DNA of 64,000 bases from an uncultured Parabacteroides sp. (GTDB lineage: Bacteria > Bacteroidota > Bacteroidia > Bacteroidales > Tannerellaceae): NCBI GenBank assembly GCA_934718155.1, contig CAKUZF010000001.1, positions 62,001 through 126,000 on the forward strand, read 5' to 3'. Position 1 is the stretch's first letter, and each line of letters opens with the position of its first letter. The translations under genes and the position numbers were made by a program. The notes below the pieces were generated by a model that had not been told where the DNA came from, made no database searches, and worked only from the letters and a program-made list of their open reading frames with translations. This document shows, one piece after another, positions 6,636-15,847 of the stretch.

Positions 6636-7928
6636 TTACTTAGCTATCAGCAAATAGTAGTTTTTCTTGCCTCGCTGAACCAACAGATACTTGCCATCGA
6701 GCAGCGCAGTGCTGTCGATCACCGCGTCGGCAGCGGCCAGTTTCTCTTTGTTGATGCTCACGCCACCGCTCTGAACCAGCTTGCGCATCTCGCCCTTCGA
6801 GGGGAAGATGGCTGCCTTCTCGGTGCACAAATCGACCGCTTTTACGCCTGCATCCAACTCGCTGCGCGACACCTCGAAATGAGGCACGCCCTCGAACACA
6901 GCCAACAGCGTGTCTTCGTCGAGCTTGAGCAGCGCCTCGTGGGTAGCGTTGCCAAACAGGATGTTGGAGGCCTCGACCGCCGCCTCGTAGTCTTCCTGCG
7001 AATGAACCATCACGGTGACCTCCTTCGCCAAACGCTTCTGCAGCGTGCGCAAATGAGGAGCGGCCTCCTGCTCGGCGATCAGCGCAGCGATCTCCTCCTG
7101 ATCCAGCGCCGTGAATATCTTGATGTATTTAGCGGCATCGGCATCGCTCACGTTCAACCAGAACTGATAGAACTTGTAGGGAGAGGTGTAGCGGCGATCC
7201 AGCCAGACGTTGCCCGACTCGGTCTTGCCAAACTTGCCGCCGTCGGCCTTCGTGATCAGCGGACAGGTCAGGGCGTAAGCCTCGCCTCCCACCTTGCGGC
7301 GGATCAACTCGGTTCCGGTCGTGATGTTGCCCCACTGGTCGCTTCCGCCCATTTGCAAGCGGCAGCCCTCATGCTCGTAGAGGTAGAGGTAGTCGTAGCC
7401 CTGCAACAGCTGGTAAGAGAACTCGGTGAACGACATGCCGACGCTGGAATCGCGGCTGAGGCGCTTCTTCACGGAGTCTTTCGCCATCATATAGTTTACG
7501 GTGATGTGCTTGCCGATGTCGCGAATGAAGTTCAAGAAGGAATAATCCTTCATCCAATCGTAGTTGTTCACCAACTTTGCCGCATTGGGAGCAGCCGAGT
7601 CGAAGTCGAGAAACTTGGCCAGCTGCTTCTTGATGCTCTCTTGGTTGTGACGCAAGGTTGCCTCGTCGAGCAGGTTGCGCTCGGCCGACTTCATCGAAGG
7701 GTCGCCAATCATACCTGTCGCACCGCCGATCAGGGCGATGGGACGGTGTCCGGCACGCTGAAAATGCTTCAGCATCATTACACCTACCAAGTGGCCGATA
7801 TGCAAAGAGTCGGCCGTAGGGTCGATGCCCACATAAGCTGATGTCAACTCTTTCTGCAACTGCTCCTCGGTTCCGGGCATCATATCGGAGATCATGCCCC
7901 TCCATCTTAATTCTTCTACAAAATTCAT
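6636..7928 (-). CDS. tyrS: Tyrosine--tRNA ligase
   Basis: This cytosolic class I synthetase charges tRNA-Tyr. The product has 430 residues, the usual TyrS length. The ATP-binding HIGH motif is at about 43-46 (ADSLHIGHLVG). The KMSKS-type loop appears as KFGKTESG near 230. Tyrosine-pocket motifs are present (YDYLYLYEHEGCRLQMGGSD then QWGN). An S4 RNA-binding domain occupies roughly 360-430 (RKLVQSGGVSINKEKL). It is the last gene of a minus-strand run (DUF4271, hemD, rnpA, yidD, tatD-like, tyrS), with a possible own promoter at 8017-8024. Confidence 0.95.
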   Translation of the reverse strand: MNFVEELRWRGMISDMMPGTEEQLQKELTSAYVGIDPTADSLHIGHLVGVMMLKHFQRAGHRPIALIGGATGMIGDPSMKSAERNLLDEATLRHNQESIKKQLAKFLDFDSAAPNAAKLVNNYDWMKDYSFLNFIRDIGKHITVNYMMAKDSVKKRLSRDSSVGMSFTEFSYQLLQGYDYLYLYEHEGCRLQMGGSDQWGNITTGTELIRRKVGGEAYALTCPLITKADGGKFGKTESGNVWLDRRYTSPYKFYQFWLNVSDADAAKYIKIFTALDQEEIAALIAEQEAAPHLRTLQKRLAKEVTVMVHSQEDYEAAVEASNILFGNATHEALLKLDEDTLLAVFEGVPHFEVSRSELDAGVKAVDLCTEKAAIFPSKGEMRKLVQSGGVSINKEKLAAADAVIDSTALLDGKYLLVQRGKKNYYLLIAK

Positions 7929-7981
7929 TTTATGTGATTCTATTATTTCCTTATTCTATTCGTAGCGAAACAGCCGGCCGC

Positions 7982-8668
7982 CTAAAGCGAAGCGTCCTCT
8001 TTTCGCAAGTCTGCGGCAAAGGTAGTGTTTTTTAGGCGAAGGAACGCACTATTTCGCCCTATTTGGTTGCGCAAAGCCTTTTGATCCTCGCCCAACGCCG
8101 CCGCCATGCGCTCATAAACGAGGCTGATGCGCTCTGCCGCCTCGTCGGTTTCGAGCAACAGCCTATCAGGCCATGCCGCCCTAGCCGCCTCGGGCTGGAA
8201 ATAGCGGCCGAACGAGAGATAGAGGCCTTGGCGTAACAACTGACGAGCCAACGGCTCCTTCGCCCGGAAGCCATGGATCACCCACGGCTGCTCGGGGCGC
8301 AACCGCTTGCGGCAAGCCAACAGCTCCTCCCAAGCCTTGACGCAATGAACGATGAGCGGCTTGCGCCATTGCTCAGCCAGCACCGCCTGCCGCTCGAAGA
8401 GAGCGGTTTGAAGCGACATGGCGATCGGCGATAATCGGTCGAGGCCCGCCTCGCCGATCGCCACACACTCGGGCTGCCCGACACAGCGCAGCAGGGCACT
8501 CCATTGCGCCTCGCCGTCGCCCTCGATCCGGCAGGGATGGATGCCATACGAACGATAGGGGGCCGTGGTGGGATCGACCTTGCCATCGGCTTCCACCAGG
8601 CAGCAGACAATGGCGACGGCCTCGGCTTCGGCGGCTTGCCGATGGGTGTGCATATCGAGGTAATACAT
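7982..8668 (-). CDS. TatD family metal-dependent hydrolase
   Basis: I start at ATG 8668 (MYYLDMHTHR) because a longer frame would run through yidD. The product is about 228 residues, slightly short for TatD DNases (about 260). The metal ligands are all recognisable in order: HTH near 7-9, Glu in GEAGLD, His in LIVHCVKAW, His in VIHGFRAK and Asp in LLLETDEA. The family comprises TIM-barrel deoxyribonucleases and related hydrolases; the substrate here is not known. It follows yidD by 25 bp. Confidence 0.85.
   Translation of the reverse strand: MYYLDMHTHRQAAEAEAVAIVCCLVEADGKVDPTTAPYRSYGIHPCRIEGDGEAQWSALLRCVGQPECVAIGEAGLDRLSPIAMSLQTALFERQAVLAEQWRKPLIVHCVKAWEELLACRKRLRPEQPWVIHGFRAKEPLARQLLRQGLYLSFGRYFQPEAARAAWPDRLLLETDEAAERISLVYERMAAALGEDQKALRNQIGRNSAFLRLKNTTFAADLRKEDASL
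8017..8024 (-). promoter_or_regulatory. Possible tyrS promoter -7 box
   Basis: Minus-strand TACCTTTG lies inside the last codons of the tatD-like gene, 88 bases before the tyrS start. No convincing -33 box was found. Confidence 0.4.
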
Positions 8669-8693
8669 ATATATAATGATACGGATGGAAGAA

Positions 8694-8918
8694 TCAGGGA
8701 ACGGGGTCGTAGCCGCTTCCTCCCCAGGGGTGGCAACGCAGCAGCCTGCGGATGGCGAGGTAGAGCCCTTTGAGCGGGCCATGCTTCTGGATGGCTTCGA
8801 TGGCGTAGGCCGAGCAGGTGGGGGTGAACCGACAGGAAGGGGGTGTCAACGGAGAAATGGAGTGTCGGTAGAAATAGATCGGCAGGAGCAGCAGCTTTGT
8901 GAGAAATCGCCTAATCAT
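8694..8918 (-). CDS. yidD: Membrane protein insertion efficiency factor YidD
   Basis: The 74-residue product is full length for YidD. It has the hydrophobic/amphipathic N-terminus (LTKLLLLPIYFYRHSISPL) and the conserved PSCRFTPTCSAYAIEAI and HGPLKG motifs, ending HPWGGSGYDPVP. It sits at the inner face of the membrane and assists YidC-dependent insertion. Its start overlaps the stop of rnpA by 4 bp, the standard rnpA-yidD coupling in bacteria. Confidence 0.95.
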   Translation of the reverse strand: MIRRFLTKLLLLPIYFYRHSISPLTPPSCRFTPTCSAYAIEAIQKHGPLKGLYLAIRRLLRCHPWGGSGYDPVP

Positions 8919-9301
8919 GCCTTCTCGCTGAGCAATTGGATGGCTTTGTCCATCGCCTTCTCCATCTTCGAGAATGGATGAACCTCTTTGTCGATGTAGA
9001 GGAAAGCGATCAGCATGCGCTTCCCTTTTGCCTCCAGCGGATCGAGCAGGTCGTATTTGCGCACGCGGTAGGCCTCGCGCACTTGGCGCTTAATGAGGTT
9101 GCGCTTCACTGCCCGTTTGAATTTCTTTTTGGGCACACTGACCAAGAAAGAGGCCCTTGCGGGCATCTCCTCCTCCAACGGGAGATAGATTACCCGCAAT
9201 GGAAAGGCTACAAACGACTGGCCTTCAGCAAACAGAAGGTCGATGTAGCGCTTCCACGACAGCCGTTCTTCTTTCGAGAGCGTGTACCTTCGATTGGTCA
9301 T
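8915..9301 (-). CDS. rnpA: Ribonuclease P protein component
   Basis: The product has 128 residues. It binds RNase P RNA and matures tRNA 5' ends. The RNR signature KRAVKRNLIKRQVREAYR is at about 70-87, and FLVSVPKKKFKRA precedes it as in other RnpA proteins. It overlaps yidD by 4 bp and lies 11 bp after hemD. rpmH, a frequent neighbour elsewhere, is not here. Confidence 0.92.
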   Translation of the reverse strand: MTNRRYTLSKEERLSWKRYIDLLFAEGQSFVAFPLRVIYLPLEEEMPARASFLVSVPKKKFKRAVKRNLIKRQVREAYRVRKYDLLDPLEAKGKRMLIAFLYIDKEVHPFSKMEKAMDKAIQLLSEKA

Positions 9302-9312
9302 GTATTGCTATT

Positions 9313-10071
9313 TTATTCTGCTTCTTGTTGTTTCTTCAGATACAACTCCAAGGCGGAGGTCATAGAGGGAGCCTCGGGCGTGGGGGCCTCGACGTCGAGT
9401 CGCAGACCTGCGTCTTTCACCGTCTGTGCCGTAGCCTTTCCGAAGCTGCCGATCTTGATGTCGCCCTGTTTGAAATCGGGGAAGTTCTTCTGTAAGGAGG
9501 CGATGCCTGCCGGGCTGAAGAAGATCAGCATATCATAGTCGAACGATTCCTCTTTGGTGAAGTCGTTGCTCACCGTGCGATACATGACCGCCTTGGTGTA
9601 GTTGATCTTTTTTGCGTCCAGCATGGCGAACAAGTCGTCTTTATGCACGTCTGAAACGGGTGCTAAATACTTCTCTTTCGCGTGTTTGCCGATCACCGTC
9701 ACCAAATCCTCGGGTTTGCCCGACGTGCCGAAAAAGATCTTACGCTTGCGATACACGATATACTTCTGCAAATAGACGGCGATTGCCTCTGTCATGCAGA
9801 AATACTTCATCGTCTCGGGAATCGTTACGCGCAACTCCTCGCAAAGGTGGAAGAAGTGGTCGATGGCCGTGCGTGCCGTAAAGATGACAGCCGAATAGTC
9901 GAGAATCGAGATTCGCTGCTGTCTGAATTCCTTCGATGTCAATGGTTCTACCTTGATGAACGGTCGAAAGACGATTTCCACTCCGTACTTTTCTGCTATA
10001 TCAAAATATGGAGATTTCTCCGATGTAGGTTTTGGCTGCGATACCAAAATTTTCTTAATACTCAATGCCAT
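9313..10071 (-). CDS. hemD: Uroporphyrinogen-III synthase
   Basis: The product has 252 residues of the HemD fold, two similar alpha/beta lobes. Visible family features are KKILVSQPKPTSEKSPYFDIAEKYG at the start, FTARTAIDHFFHLCEE (first lobe), then AVMYRTVSNDF and MLIFFSPAGIASLQKNF with IGSFGKATAQTVKDAGL near the end. It closes hydroxymethylbilane to uroporphyrinogen III in tetrapyrrole synthesis. HemD is poorly conserved, but these blocks are diagnostic. It overlaps the 3' end of the DUF4271 gene by 10 bp, so the two are likely co-translated; a -7-like TACCTTTG lies within that gene at 10150-10157. Confidence 0.88.
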   Translation of the reverse strand: MALSIKKILVSQPKPTSEKSPYFDIAEKYGVEIVFRPFIKVEPLTSKEFRQQRISILDYSAVIFTARTAIDHFFHLCEELRVTIPETMKYFCMTEAIAVYLQKYIVYRKRKIFFGTSGKPEDLVTVIGKHAKEKYLAPVSDVHKDDLFAMLDAKKINYTKAVMYRTVSNDFTKEESFDYDMLIFFSPAGIASLQKNFPDFKQGDIKIGSFGKATAQTVKDAGLRLDVEAPTPEAPSMTSALELYLKKQQEAE

Positions 10072-10781
10072 AGAGAGCTTGACCCAAAAAAATTATACCA
10101 ATAAACTACTGCCTTATATATGAAAAACAAGGGTAGAATTTCAATGGCGCAAAGGTACAAACTTAAATAGAATAAACGATTATTTTTCTTGTAAAATATC
10201 CGAATTACCCTATAAATATTTACAAATCTGCTTAATATGTAGAGTAATACGAACAATATGATCGGCACTCGGGGACTTCCACCGACAAACGCCAACCAGA
10301 GGGTGGGCAGGTAGAGGGCCACGCCCCACAGCCCGATCAGGGCGTTGTAGCCCGTGCGCCACGAGCGGTAGCCGTCGGGGTCGGCAAACACTGCGCCCAG
10401 CAGGTAATAGAGGAAGCGGCGGCTCCAATAGTAGAACACGAGGCCCACGACAGACAGCGCAAGCGTAGCCAGCGTGGCGGCCTGGCTGAAACGGGAAAGA
10501 TAGCCCTCGGCGCGGGCGATGGAGAAAAGGCTCACGCCGCATAGCAGCAGGGCTTGCCCCGTCATGAAATGGCGGAAAAGCCATTCGCCTCCGCTCGATA
10601 CGGGCGAGAGGTTCTGCCGTTCCTTGAGATGCACCACGTCGTAGAGCATCTTGTCGAACAACTTGTAATGCAGATGAAACAGGAAGGCGAAGCAGAAAAA
10701 CAGCAGAAACAGGAGGGCGAAAACGACATCGTTAGTCAGCTGCCCATCCCACATTTGTATGCCCACGTATCCTTCAAACAT
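10062..10781 (-). CDS. DUF4271 family membrane protein
   Basis: The 239-residue polytopic membrane protein has about six hydrophobic segments (VVFALLFLLFFCFAFLFHL, ALLLCGVSLFSIA, TLATLALSVVGLVFYYW, ALYLPTLWLAFVGG, and IILFVLLYILSRF near the end). It ends with FYLSLYLCAIEILPLFFIYK, the recurrent tail of DUF4271 proteins. The family is restricted to Bacteroidetes, commonly encoded next to hemD as here, and has no known activity. A -7 box (TACCTTTG, 10815-10822) lies 33 bases before the start. Confidence 0.85.
   Translation of the reverse strand: MFEGYVGIQMWDGQLTNDVVFALLFLLFFCFAFLFHLHYKLFDKMLYDVVHLKERQNLSPVSSGGEWLFRHFMTGQALLLCGVSLFSIARAEGYLSRFSQAATLATLALSVVGLVFYYWSRRFLYYLLGAVFADPDGYRSWRTGYNALIGLWGVALYLPTLWLAFVGGSPRVPIILFVLLYILSRFVNIYRVIRIFYKKNNRLFYLSLYLCAIEILPLFFIYKAVVYWYNFFGSSSLWH
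10150..10157 (-). promoter_or_regulatory. Possible internal hemD promoter -7 box
   Basis: Minus-strand TACCTTTG inside the DUF4271 gene, 78 bases before the hemD start. The same bases encode the conserved LYLCAIE segment, so the match may be accidental. Confidence 0.25.
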
Positions 10782-10814
10782 GCTTCTTTACTCTCCTATT
10801 CTTTTCCAACGGCG

Positions 10815-10822
10815 CAAAGGTA
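10815..10822 (-). promoter_or_regulatory. Promoter -7 box of the DUF4271-hemD-rnpA-yidD run
   Basis: Minus-strand TACCTTTG, 33 bases upstream of ATG 10781, in the gap after mutS. No clear -33 box was found. Confidence 0.5.
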
Positions 10823-10903
10823 CACATTTATTCGAAACCTGCTCCGTTTCGGGCTGTCGGCCTTCGGCCGGCGTGGAGCTTCATGCCGTATGGACAGGGC
10901 CGC

Positions 10904-13525
10904 TCAGCGGTTTTTCCCGGTGATGATGCGCTTGATGTCGTTGAGCTTGTTCAGGGCTTCGATGGGCGTGAGATTGTCGACGTCGAGGTCGCGTATCTCG
11001 TCTCTCACTTGGCTCAACACGGGGTCGTCGAGCTGGAAGAAGCTGAGCTGATAGCCCTCGGCGGCGGGGGTCGCATGGTCTGATGCCGCCTTCGGAGCGA
11101 TGCCCTCCTGGCGGTTCTCCTTTTCGAGCTGCTTCAGGATCTCGCCAGCTCGGCTCACGATGCTCTTCGGCATTCCGGCCATCTTCGCCACGTGTATTCC
11201 GAAGCTATGCTCGCTGCCGCCGGGCACCAGTTTGCGCAGGAAGATCACCTTATTGCCCACCTCCTTCACCGATACGTTGTAGTTTTTGATGCGGGGAAAC
11301 GAGCGTTCCATCTCGTTCAGCTCGTGATAGTGGGTGGCGAAGAGGGTCTTCGCCCTGGCATGGGGATGCTCGTGGATGTACTCCACGATGGCCCAGGCGA
11401 TCGAGATGCCGTCGTAGGTGCTGGTGCCACGCCCCAGCTCGTCGAACAGCACGAGGCTGCGGGCCGTCATGTTATTCAGGATGTCGGCGGCCTCGTTCAT
11501 CTCGACCATGAAGGTGGATTCGCCCAGCGAGATGTTGTCTGACGCTCCCACACGGGTGAAGATCTTATCGACCAAGCCGATCCGTGCGCTCTCGGCCGGT
11601 ACGAAGCAGCCGATTTGCGCCAGCAGCGTGATCAGGGCCGTCTGGCGCAACAAGGCCGACTTTCCGGCCATGTTAGGGCCTGTGATCATGATGATTTGCT
11701 GCCGCTCGTTGTCGAGATAGACGTCGTTGGCGATGTAGGGCTCGCCTGGGGGCAGCTGCCGCTCGATCACGGCATGCCTGCCGCCCTTGATGTCGATCAC
11801 GTCGCTCTCGTCGACCACGGGGCGGATGTAGCGGTTGCTTTCGGCCACCTTGGCAAACGAGAGGAGGCAGTCGAGGCGGCCCACCAGGTTGGCGTCGATC
11901 TGGATGGGCGGAATGTAATCGCTCAGGGCCAAGACCAGATCATTGAACAGGCGTGCCTCGAGCGACAAGATGCGCTCTTCGGCGCCCAATATCTTCTCTT
12001 CGTAAGTTTTCAGCTCTTCGGTGATGTAGCGCTCGGCGTTGACCAGCGTCTGCTTGCGGATCCACGAGGGCGGCACCTTGTCTTTGTGGGCGTTGCGCAC
12101 CTCGATGTAATAGCCGAACACGTTGTTGAAGCCGATCTTCAGGCTGGGGATGCCCGTCGCATCGCTCTCGCGCTGCTGCACCTTCAGTAGATAGTCTTTG
12201 CCCGAATAGGCGATGGAGCGCAGCTCGTCGAGCTCCGGGCTGACTCCCTGGGCGATGATTCCGCCTTTGTTGACCAGCGAGGGCGGGTCGTTTTGGATCT
12301 CGCGGGCGATGCGCTCCCTAATCAGGGCGCAGGCGTTGAGCTGCTCGCCGATGCGTTGCAGACTGGGCTCCTGGCTGCTCACGCAGGCCACCTTGATGGG
12401 TTCGAGGGCGGCGAGGGCCACCTTCAGCTGCACGACCTCGCGGGGCGAGACGCGCCCTACGGCCACTTTCGAGATGATGCGCTCCAGGTCGCCTATCTGC
12501 TCTATCTGCTGGTCCAGCAGCTCTTTCAGCTCGGGATGGCGAAACAGATGGTCGACCACGTCTTGCCGCTCCTCGATGGGTTTCAGGTCTTTCAGGGGGA
12601 ACAACACCCAGCGGCGCAGCATGCGTGAGCCCATCGGCGAGATGGTCTTGTCGATCACCTGCAGCAGGCTGGTTCCCTCGTCGTTCATGGTGTCGGCCAG
12701 CTCCAGGCTGCGCACGGTGAACTTATCGAGGCGCACATAGCGGTCTTCCTCGATGCGCGACAGGGCAGTGATGTGCTGGATGTGGGTGTGTTGCGTTTGG
12801 TCGAGATAGTATAGGATGGCTCCCGAGGCGATGATGCCCAGCTTCAGATGTTGCACGCCGAAGCCCTTCAGGTTCTTCGTCTCGAAATGCTTCAGCAACC
12901 TGTCTTCGGCAGCGCTGGTGGTGAAGATCCAATCGTCGAGCTCGAACACGAAATAGCGCGGGCCAAAGACCTCCTCGAAGCGCTTCTTGTTGCCTCGCTC
13001 GATCAGCACCTCCTTCGGGGCGAAATTGTTGATCAGCTTGTCGATGTAGTCGGTCGAGCCTTCGGCCGTCAGAAACTCGCCCGTCGAGATGTCGAGGAAG
13101 GCTACGCCGCACTGGTCTTTGACGAAATGGATCGACGCCAAGAAGTTGTTTTCCTTATGATTCAATATGTTGTCGTTGATCGACACGCCGGGCGTCACCA
13201 GCTCGGTGATGCCTCGCTTAACGAGCTTCTTGGTCTGCTTTGGGTCTTCCAGCTGGTCGCAGATGGCCACCCGCTTTCCCGCCCGCACCAGTTTCGGCAG
13301 GTAAGAGTCTAACGCATGATGGGGGAATCCAGCCATCTCGACATATTGTGCGGCGCCGTTGGCCCGCTTGGTTTGCACGATGCCCAGAATCTCGGCGCCC
13401 ACTACGGCGTCCTCTCCATACATCTCATAGAAATCGCCCACGCGAAACAGCAATATTGCGTCGGGATGCTTTGCCTTGATCTCGAAATATTGCTTCATCA
13501 ACGGGGTTTCCACTATCTTAGCCAC
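10904..13525 (-). CDS. mutS: DNA mismatch repair protein MutS
   Basis: The product has 873 residues, full length. The mismatch-reading FYE motif is at 32-34 (VGDFYEMYGED). The connector, lever and clamp regions follow. The ATPase domain carries Walker A GPNMAGKSALLRQ near 620, and ELGRGTSTYDGISIAWA plus FATHYHELNEM for Walker B and the D-loop. A C-terminal tail (GYQLSFFQLDDP) holds the region linked to dimerisation and beta-clamp contact. It recognises mispairs and recruits MutL, which is not in the window. Its own promoter lies upstream (13563-13593). Confidence 0.97.
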   Translation of the reverse strand: MAKIVETPLMKQYFEIKAKHPDAILLFRVGDFYEMYGEDAVVGAEILGIVQTKRANGAAQYVEMAGFPHHALDSYLPKLVRAGKRVAICDQLEDPKQTKKLVKRGITELVTPGVSINDNILNHKENNFLASIHFVKDQCGVAFLDISTGEFLTAEGSTDYIDKLINNFAPKEVLIERGNKKRFEEVFGPRYFVFELDDWIFTTSAAEDRLLKHFETKNLKGFGVQHLKLGIIASGAILYYLDQTQHTHIQHITALSRIEEDRYVRLDKFTVRSLELADTMNDEGTSLLQVIDKTISPMGSRMLRRWVLFPLKDLKPIEERQDVVDHLFRHPELKELLDQQIEQIGDLERIISKVAVGRVSPREVVQLKVALAALEPIKVACVSSQEPSLQRIGEQLNACALIRERIAREIQNDPPSLVNKGGIIAQGVSPELDELRSIAYSGKDYLLKVQQRESDATGIPSLKIGFNNVFGYYIEVRNAHKDKVPPSWIRKQTLVNAERYITEELKTYEEKILGAEERILSLEARLFNDLVLALSDYIPPIQIDANLVGRLDCLLSFAKVAESNRYIRPVVDESDVIDIKGGRHAVIERQLPPGEPYIANDVYLDNERQQIIMITGPNMAGKSALLRQTALITLLAQIGCFVPAESARIGLVDKIFTRVGASDNISLGESTFMVEMNEAADILNNMTARSLVLFDELGRGTSTYDGISIAWAIVEYIHEHPHARAKTLFATHYHELNEMERSFPRIKNYNVSVKEVGNKVIFLRKLVPGGSEHSFGIHVAKMAGMPKSIVSRAGEILKQLEKENRQEGIAPKAASDHATPAAEGYQLSFFQLDDPVLSQVRDEIRDLDVDNLTPIEALNKLNDIKRIITGKNR

Positions 13526-13562
13526 GCTCTAAATCTCCTTTCTTGTCTTGCTAATTGGATGA

Positions 13563-13593
13563 CAAAGATAACAATTCCTCTTTATTTCTCAAT
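13563..13593 (-). promoter_or_regulatory. mutS promoter
   Basis: Minus-strand -7 box TATCTTTG (13563-13570) with ATTG at 13590-13593 as the -33 element, spacer 19 bases. The leader to ATG 13525 is about 37 bases. It overlaps the 3' end of the ABC permease gene. Confidence 0.6.
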
Positions 13594-14811
13594 CTGAAAG
13601 CGTTTCGCCAAATAGCGCACGGGATACCAAGCGGCCAGAAAGCCGATGGCCAACACGGTGAGGAGGATGGCCAGCACGTCGGTCGGCGCCACCCTGACCG
13701 GATAGGCATCGACGATGAAGGCACCCGTGGCCTCGCCCAGCGAGATGAATCCAAACAGCTGTTGCAACACGCAGAGCGTCACGCCCACGACGATTCCCGC
13801 CACGGCTCCGCAAGCCGAGATCAGCCAGCCCTCGATCAAGAAGATTCGTCGGATCAGGCGGTTGTCGGCTCCCAGGTTGCGCAGCGTCGCCACGTCGGCG
13901 CGCTTCTCGATCATCAGCATCGAGAGCGAGCCCACCACGTTGAAGAGGGCGATGGCCAGGATGAAGGTCAGGATCAGGAAGGTCATCCACTTCTCGATCT
14001 GCATCATCCGGAATGAGTCGGCCTGCTGCTCATAGCGATCCTGCACGTTGAAGGCGTCGCCCAGCAGGGCCTTGATCTGCCGCTTCGTAGGTTCTATCTC
14101 GGCCGGGGCTTTCAGCTTCAGCTCGATAGCCGACACCTCGGTGTCGTAGTCGAACAGCTGGCGGGCCAGCGCCATCGGGACGATCATGTAGGCGTCGTCG
14201 TAGGGCTGCTGGTCAGTGCGGAACACGCTACCGATATAAGCATATTCCAATTGGAACGACGAGGCCGGGTTGGCCATGTTGACCCGCTCGGTGCGCTTGG
14301 GGGCGTAAAGCTCCATCGGCGACACGAAACCAGCGTTGATGCCCAGTGCGTAGGCCAGGCCGATGCCCAGGTTGGCGTAGCTCACCACCTCGTCGGCCAG
14401 CTTGAAGGTGCCGTCGATCAGGATGCTGTCGATCTGTGTCAGCCGCTCGTAGCTCGCATCGACACCCTTCACCACGGCCACGTCTTGCCGGTCACGATAG
14501 CGCACCAGGGCATTGTCTTGCAACACCTCGCTGAAGCAATCGACGGCGGGCAGCGCCTTCACGCGACGCATCTCAGCCGTCGAGGGATCGAACACCTTGC
14601 CCTCGGCGGGCGTGATCTTCAACTCGGCGTCGAACTGACTGAAGAGCGACGACACCAGGTCGTTGAAGCCGTTATAGACTGAGAGCGCACAGACCAATGC
14701 GACCGTGGCCACGGCCACGCCACACACCGACACCATCGAGATGATGTTGATGGCATGATGCGACTTCTTCGAGAACAGATAGCGCCGGGCTATATAGAAC
14801 GAGAGATTCAA
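13582..14811 (-). CDS. LolC/LolE-type ABC transporter permease
   Basis: The 409-residue inner-membrane protein has MacB/FtsX-superfamily topology: one N-terminal transmembrane helix (about 20-45, INIISMVSVCGVAVATVALV), a periplasmic domain of roughly 200 residues, then three helices (WMTFLILTFILAIALFNVVG; ACGAVAGIVVGVTLCVL; VLAILLTVLAIGFLAAW). The N-terminal FYIARRYLFSKKSHHAINIIS block is typical of lipoprotein-releasing LolC/E homologues in Bacteroidetes. The partner ATPase is not adjacent. LolD at 41832 is a candidate, by inference only. It sits 21 bp after rbfA. Confidence 0.85.
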   Translation of the reverse strand: MNLSFYIARRYLFSKKSHHAINIISMVSVCGVAVATVALVCALSVYNGFNDLVSSLFSQFDAELKITPAEGKVFDPSTAEMRRVKALPAVDCFSEVLQDNALVRYRDRQDVAVVKGVDASYERLTQIDSILIDGTFKLADEVVSYANLGIGLAYALGINAGFVSPMELYAPKRTERVNMANPASSFQLEYAYIGSVFRTDQQPYDDAYMIVPMALARQLFDYDTEVSAIELKLKAPAEIEPTKRQIKALLGDAFNVQDRYEQQADSFRMMQIEKWMTFLILTFILAIALFNVVGSLSMLMIEKRADVATLRNLGADNRLIRRIFLIEGWLISACGAVAGIVVGVTLCVLQQLFGFISLGEATGAFIVDAYPVRVAPTDVLAILLTVLAIGFLAAWYPVRYLAKRFQIEK

Positions 14812-14832
14812 CGCCTTTTCCTGTTTGCGGGG

Positions 14833-15168
14833 TTATTTGCTCAGCAGCGAGTCGATGTGCTCGATGTAATCCAGCGAATCGTCGATGAAGAAGCTCAACT
14901 CGGGGATCTTGCGCAACTGCAGGCGTACACGCTGGCCCAGATCGTAGCGGATGGCCTTCGTGTTCGAGCGAATGGCCTCGAGCAGCTCCTCGCCCTTAGC
15001 CGAGGGGAAGATGCTCAGGTAGGCGCGTGCCACGCTCAGGTCGGGACTCACACGCACCACGCTGACCGATACCAAGACGCCGTGCATAGCCTGCGTCTGC
15101 TTCTGAAAAATATCGCCCAACTCCTTCTGCAGGAGTCGCTCTATCTTTTGTAATCTTGTTCCTTCCAT
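14833..15168 (-). CDS. rbfA: 30S ribosome-binding factor RbfA
   Basis: The 111-residue KH-like protein is needed for maturation of the 30S subunit (16S 5' helix). Recognisable blocks are RLQKIERLLQKELGDIFQ near the N-terminus, VSVSVVRVSPDLSVARAYLS in the middle, and LGQRVRLQLRKIPELSFFID with DSLDYIEHIDSLL at the end. Length is standard. It lies between the O-methyltransferase and ABC permease genes on the same strand. Confidence 0.93.
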   Translation of the reverse strand: MEGTRLQKIERLLQKELGDIFQKQTQAMHGVLVSVSVVRVSPDLSVARAYLSIFPSAKGEELLEAIRSNTKAIRYDLGQRVRLQLRKIPELSFFIDDSLDYIEHIDSLLSK

Positions 15169-15204
15169 ATCTAATTTCCTTTTATTTCCTTTTTATATCC
15201 GTAT

Positions 15205-15840
15205 TTACTTTTTCCAGATCAACGTCAGTCCGTCGCGCAGCGGAAGGATCACCTTCTCCACCCGATCGTCGGCCTTGATCTTCTCGTTGAACCGCAGGAT
15301 TCCCTGTGTCTGCTTGTCGGCGGGGGCCACCTCGTCGACCACCTTGCCATCCCACAGCGTGTTGTCGGCCAATATCAAGCCGCCCTGCCTCACCCGAGGA
15401 AACACCAAGTCGTAGTAGGCCGAGTAGAGCCGCTTGTCGGCATCGATGAAAACCATGTCAAAGGTCTCATCGAGCTGGGGGATGATCTGCATGGCATCGC
15501 CGATGTGGAGCCTCACCTTGTCGCGATGGGGCGAGCGGGCAAGGTATTTCTGGATGAAGTCTTCCATCTCGTCGTTGATCTCGAGGGTGTGCACCAAGCC
15601 CCCCTCCTCCATGCCTTCAGCCAGGCAGAGCGTGGCATAGCCCGTGTAGGTCCCAATCTCGAGCACCCGCCGAGGGCGCATCATGCGGCAGAACATCTTC
15701 AGCAACCGCCCCTGCAAATGGCCGGAAAGCATGCGGGGGCGCAGAAGGTTGACGTTGGCATCGCGGTTCAACGTCCGCAACAAGTCGCCCTCCTCGTCGC
15801 TATGCGAAAGAATATAGGCCTCGATCTCGTCGGTGAACAT
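15205..15840 (-). CDS. SAM-dependent O-methyltransferase (CCoAOMT-like family)
   Basis: The 211-residue class I methyltransferase has the SAM-binding glycine motif RRVLEIGTYTGYATLCLAEG (about 58-77) and the acidic VHTLEINDEM strand. The metal/catalytic region is MVFIDADKRLYSAYYDLV, with LILADNTLWDGKV next. It belongs to the catechol/caffeoyl-CoA O-methyltransferase-like group (PF01596). The bacterial substrates are mostly unknown, so none is assigned. It follows pyk by 7 bp. Confidence 0.88.
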   Translation of the reverse strand: MFTDEIEAYILSHSDEEGDLLRTLNRDANVNLLRPRMLSGHLQGRLLKMFCRMMRPRRVLEIGTYTGYATLCLAEGMEEGGLVHTLEINDEMEDFIQKYLARSPHRDKVRLHIGDAMQIIPQLDETFDMVFIDADKRLYSAYYDLVFPRVRQGGLILADNTLWDGKVVDEVAPADKQTQGILRFNEKIKADDRVEKVILPLRDGLTLIWKK

Positions 15841-15847
15841 AGCGTGC

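Noticed and set aside
6879..7841. Open frame antisense to tyrS
   Set aside because: Shadow of tyrS; no family features.
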